A DNA stretch of 64,000 nt from VRUE01 sp963816785 (GTDB taxonomy: Bacteria > Actinomycetota > Thermoleophilia > Solirubrobacterales > 70-9), in NCBI GenBank assembly GCA_963816785.1, contig CAWFLL010000004.1, forward strand, positions 1,054,001-1,118,000. Direction: 5' to 3'. The notes beneath the pieces are model-generated. The model ran no database searches and had not been told where the DNA came from. It worked only from the letters and a program-made list of their open reading frames with translations. The translations under genes were made by a program, and so were the position numbers. This document shows positions 60,410 through 64,000 of this stretch, piece after piece (the first letter of the stretch is position 1; each line of letters starts with the position of its first letter).

Positions 60410-60893
60410 ACGTCATCGGCGCCGACGGGGAGGCGGCGATGGTCGCCCGTCTCGAAGAGCGCACGGGAGGGATTCCCGTGACAGCCGCCGCCGCCTCCGC
60501 GGTGGCTGGATTGCGCCAAATGGGAGTCGAACGGGTCACGCTGGTCCATCCGCCCTGGTTCGATGAGGAGCTGAACTCGCTGTGGGAGCGCTTACTTTCG
60601 CAGCCTCGCCCTCGAAGTCGTCTCTGTGGCCTCGGCTGAGCTCCCCAGTGACCAGCGCCAGATCGAGCCGGGGCCCCTCTTCGACTGGATTCGCCGCCAT
60701 ACACCCGACATGGCAGATGGAGTCTTCATTGGCGGCAACGGCTTCCGTTCCGTCGGAGGATAGAGGCGCTCGAGGCGAACCTCGACCGTCCCGTCGTCAC
60801 CGCAACCAGTGCTCTTCTGGAGCATGCTCGGCCTGGCGGGCAGCGATGCGCCATCGCCGGCTATGGCCAGCTCTTTTCGCACTCACCCGCCTG
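60410..60893 (+). pseudogene. Asp/Glu racemase-maleate isomerase superfamily remnant
   Basis: Three plus-strand frames in order spell a recognisable protein: YVIGADGEAAMVARLEERTG, then VAGLRQMGVERVTLVHPPWF, then LALEVVSVASAELPSDQRQI with DWIRRHTPDMADGVFIGGNG, and finally LEANLDRPVVTATSALLEHA and IAGYGQLF. This order matches arylmalonate decarboxylase/maleate cis-trans isomerase-type proteins. Frameshifts at about 60595 and 60760 and loss of the N-terminus show decay. It ends against tRNA fragment T3. Confidence 0.55.
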
Positions 60894-60913
60894 AGGACTG
60901 CCCCGAGGGCGAA

Positions 60914-60962
60914 GCGCGCCCGACAGAATTCGAACCTGTGACCTTCGGTTTCGTAGACCGAT
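60914..60962 (-). other. 3' tRNA fragment T3, Arg(ACG)-like anticodon arm
   Basis: The minus strand has anticodon stem CGGT/ACCG around the 7-nt loop CTACGAA (anticodon ACG), variable AAGG, T-arm GGTTCGAATTC and acceptor CGGGCGCG. The D-arm and 5' acceptor strand are missing and are replaced by codons of a truncated transporter gene. Confidence 0.7.
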
Positions 60963-61329
60963 TCGGTTCAGGCGAGGCCCGGCTCCTCGGCCCTTCCTGA
61001 CGACGACCCCGGCGGATCACCCCAACCGCGATCCCGATGACGACGATCGCGAGGAAGACCATCGCAGCGCCCGCCCCTCTCGGTATCCCGTGCCGCTTCA
61101 ACCAACCGACCAGAGGCGACATGACCGCGGCAATGATCGCTGCCGTGATGACCGGCGCCACGATCGTCTGGGTCGCAGACAACAACCAGATTGTTCCGAC
61201 GAGGGCCGCGGCCACCCCGACAAGCAGCCAGGCGGAGAAGCCGAGGTCCCGCAACCACCCTGGAGCAGCGAAGAGTTGACTCAACTCGCCGGGCTCGATC
61301 TCGATCACTTCGTCCTCGGCGCCCAACAC
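60963..61329 (-). pseudogene. AI-2E family transporter, N-terminal remnant cut at tRNA fragment T3
   Basis: From GTG 61329 the frame encodes an acidic N-terminus and three hydrophobic segments (LGFSAWLLVGVAAALVGTIW, IVAPVITAAIIAAVMSPLVG and AAMVFLAIVVIGIAVG) separated by WLKRHGIPRG, the start of an AI-2E/PerM-type permease. Such proteins are about 350 aa, but here homology stops after about 115 residues and the frame runs into the tRNA fragment, ending in meaningless codons at 60883. The truncation point coincides with the tRNA edge. Confidence 0.65.
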
Positions 61330-61474
61330 CTTCGCGGCCGGGGGGCCGCAGCCTGCCTCTGAGGATCGCGCGCCTTCGGCTCATGAAAGCGCGGATGATG
61401 TCGGGGTGCTTCCCATCTTTCCCCCTTGGGAGCCGATTGGCCCGCCGGACGATACGTGGCGCTCCTGACAACCA

Positions 61475-62248
61475 ATGGCAATGCATGACGTGACGGAGCC
61501 ATGCCGTGTGACCTACGTTGGTCACGCGACCGTGCTCATCGAATTGGATGGCGTCCGCTTCATTACCGATCCGGTGCTGCGGAGCAGGGTCGGACCACTG
61601 CGTCGCCATGGGACGTCTCCCGACCCGGCGCTGACGGACAACGTCGACGCCGTGCTGATCTCCCACCTCCACCACGACCACGCGGACCTGCCCTCCCTGC
61701 GACTGCTGACGCAGGGTGCGCGGATGTTCGTGCCGCCGGGAGCAGAAGGGTTTCTGAGGGACCACGGATTCATCGCTGTCTCCGAGCTGGCGCCGGGGGA
61801 GTCAGGCAGCATTGGTGACGTCAGGATTTCCGCTGTGGAAGCAAGGCATCCGGGCGGGCGGGGGCTCTTCTCGCGGGCTTCGGAGGCCATTGGCTTCGAA
61901 CTGACCGCCCGGCGGCGCATCTACTTCGCTGGCGACACCGACCTCTTCGACGGCATGGAGGGACTCGGGGACCGACTGGATCTCGCCCTGCTCCCGGTCT
62001 GGGGCTGGGGTCCGCGCCTCGGGCCCGGTCACCTCGACCCCGAGCGCGCCGCCCGGGCGGCGGCCCTGCTGTCGCCCAGGGTCGCGATCCCGATCCACTG
62101 GGGAACGCTCTTCCCAATCGGCCTTGCCCATCTGGCTTCGGACCGTCTCAGCTCGCCACCGCATGAGTTCGCCAGCTCGGCGGCGAGGCTGGCCCCTCAG
62201 GTCGAAGTGCGGGTGTTGCATCCCGGCGAAGCGACCTCGCTCTCGTAG
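61475..62248 (+). CDS. MBL-fold metallo-hydrolase (UlaG/YtnP-like)
   Basis: The 257-aa protein has the beta-lactamase-fold motif HLHHDHAD at about residue 66, preceded by VTYVGHATVLIELDGVRFITDPVL, typical of the UlaG/L-ascorbate-6-phosphate lactonase-like group. Further ligands are in EARHPGG, YFAGDTDLF and IPIHWGT. The substrate is unknown. The start is ATG 61475, with ATG 61481 as an alternative. It overlaps the convergent gene at its 3' end by 52 bp, so the end of one of the two is probably a non-conserved tail. Confidence 0.85.
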   Translation: MAMHDVTEPCRVTYVGHATVLIELDGVRFITDPVLRSRVGPLRRHGTSPDPALTDNVDAVLISHLHHDHADLPSLRLLTQGARMFVPPGAEGFLRDHGFIAVSELAPGESGSIGDVRISAVEARHPGGRGLFSRASEAIGFELTARRRIYFAGDTDLFDGMEGLGDRLDLALLPVWGWGPRLGPGHLDPERAARAAALLSPRVAIPIHWGTLFPIGLAHLASDRLSSPPHEFASSAARLAPQVEVRVLHPGEATSLS

Positions 62249-64000
62249 TCGGAGGCGCGCTGGAGCCATTCCCGCCAGCCGGAGAGGATCTGGTGCACAG
62301 CGGCGGCGCCGATGATCGTCTCGTGGGTCAAGGACAGGTGCTCGGGAGAGAGGATGAAGGGGCGCGTCTGGGGGCCCCCGAGGCCACCGTGGAAGGAGAT
62401 GAGCTCCTCGAAGGCGCAGCCCTCGTCGAGGTCGGGGTCGTAGAAGCTCCCGACCATGATGTCGGCGACGTGCGGGAAGCCGTCGGTGCGCTGCAGGTGG
62501 CGTGGCGCAGTCGGTGAGAACTGAGCGAGCGGGTCCTCTCCCTCAATCCGACCCTCCGCCAGGTAGTGGGTGCCGTTTGCGCCGAGGGCCACGGGGCCGT
62601 TCTCGCTGGAGCGAACGAGAAGCCAGCCGATGTGCGGATGCTCGCGCAGAGCCGGGATCAGGTCTGGGTGGCGCTGCTCGATCTCCTCGAGGGTCAGCCG
62701 GCGCTTCTCTTCCATCAGATAGACGAGTCCGAGGTTGCCGGAGCCGAGGACGACCACCTCTCGATCCGAGACATCGTTCTTCGGACGCTTCCCTTTCGCC
62801 CGGCCGGTCGCCTCGTTGGCGGCGTTTCCGACCATTGCGCTCTGCTCGTCGCCGCCTGCGAACCCTGCGACCTCCCCGCTCGTCAGCGAGCGCTCGACAA
62901 GCTGCTCGAGGCCGTAGCCATTGCGCTGTTTGAACGTGGCGCCCTGCGTCTGGCCGTGGTCGGAGAGCACGACGATCTCATAGGGACGGGGCGCGTATAC
63001 CCGCGCCCGCTCGATCCGGTCGAATTGCTGGTCGAGCTTCCGCAATGCCTCCATCGTGTCCGCTCGCTGGAGGCCCGAGTGGTGCGCGACCTCGTCGTAG
63101 CTCGAGAAGGTGGCATAGACGGCGGGGCGCCCGCGCATCATGTCCGTGAGCACACCGTAGACGATCAGGTCGCGCACGATCACGCACATGGCGGCGCGCA
63201 GGAACGGGTAGATGCCGCCGCGGTGGCCGCGGGGGTGAACGTCTCGCCGGGCCGAGCGGATTGCGGCCGTCCACTCCAGCAGGACCTCCCAACCGAACAG
63301 AACCAACGCCCTGGTGACGTTGAAGCCGTTGGCAAGGAAGGCCCGGTAACCCGGGTTCGCCCTCTTCTCCGCCTCTATGCGACTGACCGTGAGGATCACC
63401 TCGTCGGCCTCACCGGATAGGAGGTTGCCACGACTCGCCCCGCCGTCGACGAGCAGGCCGGCGCCGCTGGCGTGCTGCCGCTCGATCTCGGCGCAGTCCT
63501 CGGGCGCCGAACACGTGATGAGCCTGCCGCTCGCCTTGTCCACCCAGCGGAACGCCGGGATGTCATCGTTCGATCCGAGCAGGATCCCGGCCTGGCTCGC
63601 GCCGGTCTGGGACGAGAGATCTGGCTCCCACTCGGTCAGGTGGTAGCCATCCTCCGCGATCCACCGCGCCATCGTCGGGGCGCTTCCGTCGCGCATCGCG
63701 CTGCGCAGCACCGGCAGGGCGAGGCCGTCGATCTCGAGGAAGATGATCCCCGGCACGTCGGTGTGGGCCAGCTCACCCTGGCGACGCGCAACCCGCTGCA
63801 CCACCTGCAGCGAGTACGTGTCGTCGTCGTTCGCACCGATCAGCACCTGAAGCACGATCGAGACCACAGCCATCGTCAGCGCCCCCAGGAGCGCGTCCCC
63901 GAACGAGTTGACGCTGATGAACTCGGGGAGCGCGTCGCTTGCGACCTTCAGCACGACTGCGTCGACGAGCAGCACCAGCACGAAGCCGAAAGCAAGCGTG
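62197..64000 (-). CDS. Membrane-anchored alkaline-phosphatase-superfamily protein with holin-like N-terminus (5' end outside window)
   Basis: The frame is open to the window edge, so the N-terminus is missing. The visible 600 residues start with two membrane segments (VLLVDAVVLKVASDALPEF and LLGALTMAVVSIVLQVLI), the latter like phage-holin-family proteins. A phosphodiesterase/phosphatase domain follows: GIIFLEIDGLALPVL (first metal Asp), SSQTGASQAGILLG with the nucleophilic Thr/Ser, YDEVAHHSGL and VVLSDHGQTQG for the second metal site. Such fused proteins occur in Actinobacteria; the substrate is unknown. The C-terminus overlaps the convergent MBL gene. Confidence 0.82.
   Translation of the reverse strand, partial: TLAFGFVLVLLVDAVVLKVASDALPEFISVNSFGDALLGALTMAVVSIVLQVLIGANDDDTYSLQVVQRVARRQGELAHTDVPGIIFLEIDGLALPVLRSAMRDGSAPTMARWIAEDGYHLTEWEPDLSSQTGASQAGILLGSNDDIPAFRWVDKASGRLITCSAPEDCAEIERQHASGAGLLVDGGASRGNLLSGEADEVILTVSRIEAEKRANPGYRAFLANGFNVTRALVLFGWEVLLEWTAAIRSARRDVHPRGHRGGIYPFLRAAMCVIVRDLIVYGVLTDMMRGRPAVYATFSSYDEVAHHSGLQRADTMEALRKLDQQFDRIERARVYAPRPYEIVVLSDHGQTQGATFKQRNGYGLEQLVERSLTSGEVAGFAGGDEQSAMVGNAANEATGRAKGKRPKNDVSDREVVVLGSGNLGLVYLMEEKRRLTLEEIEQRHPDLIPALREHPHIGWLLVRSSENGPVALGANGTHYLAEGRIEGEDPLAQFSPTAPRHLQRTDGFPHVADIMVGSFYDPDLDEGCAFEELISFHGGLGGPQTRPFILSPEHLSLTHETIIGAAAVHQILSGWREWLQRASDYESEVASPGCNTRTST

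Noticed and set aside
55462..60962. Complete tRNA genes at the three tRNA-like sites
   Set aside because: No 5' acceptor strand or D-arm is found at the expected distance. Only the 3' portions are present.
60883..60962. C-terminal extension of the AI-2E transporter frame
   Set aside because: The codons after about 60963 translate the tRNA fragment and flanking sequence, which is not protein-like.

Overview
The window is chromosomal DNA of a high-GC actinobacterium. The gene set suggests class Thermoleophilia (Solirubrobacterales-like): many secreted beta-propeller or beta-helix proteins ending in shared basic C-terminal modules, an F420-type DDN-family oxidoreductase, very high GC at third codon positions, and -10 boxes of the form TAnnnT placed 6-9 nt before start codons. 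This placement is inferred from composition and gene families. No rRNA or complete tRNA is present to confirm it.

1-43 kb is mostly intact housekeeping and accessory sequence. A fatty-acid desaturase and a cyclopropane-fatty-acid synthase share a divergent promoter (1.1-3.3 kb). A tightly overlapping minus-strand run (3.3-11.1 kb) carries transketolase, transaldolase, glucose-6-phosphate isomerase, cytochrome bd oxidase (cydA, cydB) and a HAD phosphatase. With rpiA (15.0 kb), 6-phosphogluconolactonase, 6-phosphogluconate dehydrogenase (18.1-19.8 kb) and glucose-6-phosphate dehydrogenase (19.9-21.3 kb), nearly the whole pentose phosphate pathway lies within 15 kb. A Ser/Thr kinase with a C-terminal propeller, a TolB-like protein, an FHA-HTH protein and a toxin-antitoxin-like nucleotidyltransferase pair are interleaved with it. 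Then follow an H1-like basic membrane protein, a ureohydrolase, a GH-like secreted protein, a PQQ-type propeller, a GNAT enzyme, an MBL hydrolase, MFS and LtrA membrane proteins, an aldo/keto reductase, a metallophosphoesterase, a RibD-like reductase, a 2-oxoacid:ferredoxin oxidoreductase (korAB), PPK2 and a GMC oxidoreductase.

43-62 kb is different. It is rich in secreted repeat proteins and decayed genes: two 5'-truncated genes joined back to back, remnants of GNAT, MarR, racemase-family and AI-2E-transporter genes, several single-base frameshifts, and three similar 3' tRNA fragments in one orientation. This looks like a recombination-prone accessory region. An ECF sigma/anti-sigma pair, carbonic anhydrase, a class III nucleotide cyclase, a PQQ-type sugar dehydrogenase and an MBL hydrolase are interspersed. 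The window ends inside a membrane-anchored phosphatase/phosphodiesterase gene.

The most unusual signal is a dispersed leader of about 80 nt found three times, upstream of zwf, of the FHA gene and of a broken SRPBCC gene. Each copy has a TAnnnT box, a 6-7 nt gap, a leaderless ATG or GTG, and a very short ORF whose final TGA overlaps the ATG of the downstream gene (TGATG). Two copies encode a related peptide with the core H-(I/F)-W-F-F-A-x-R-A.
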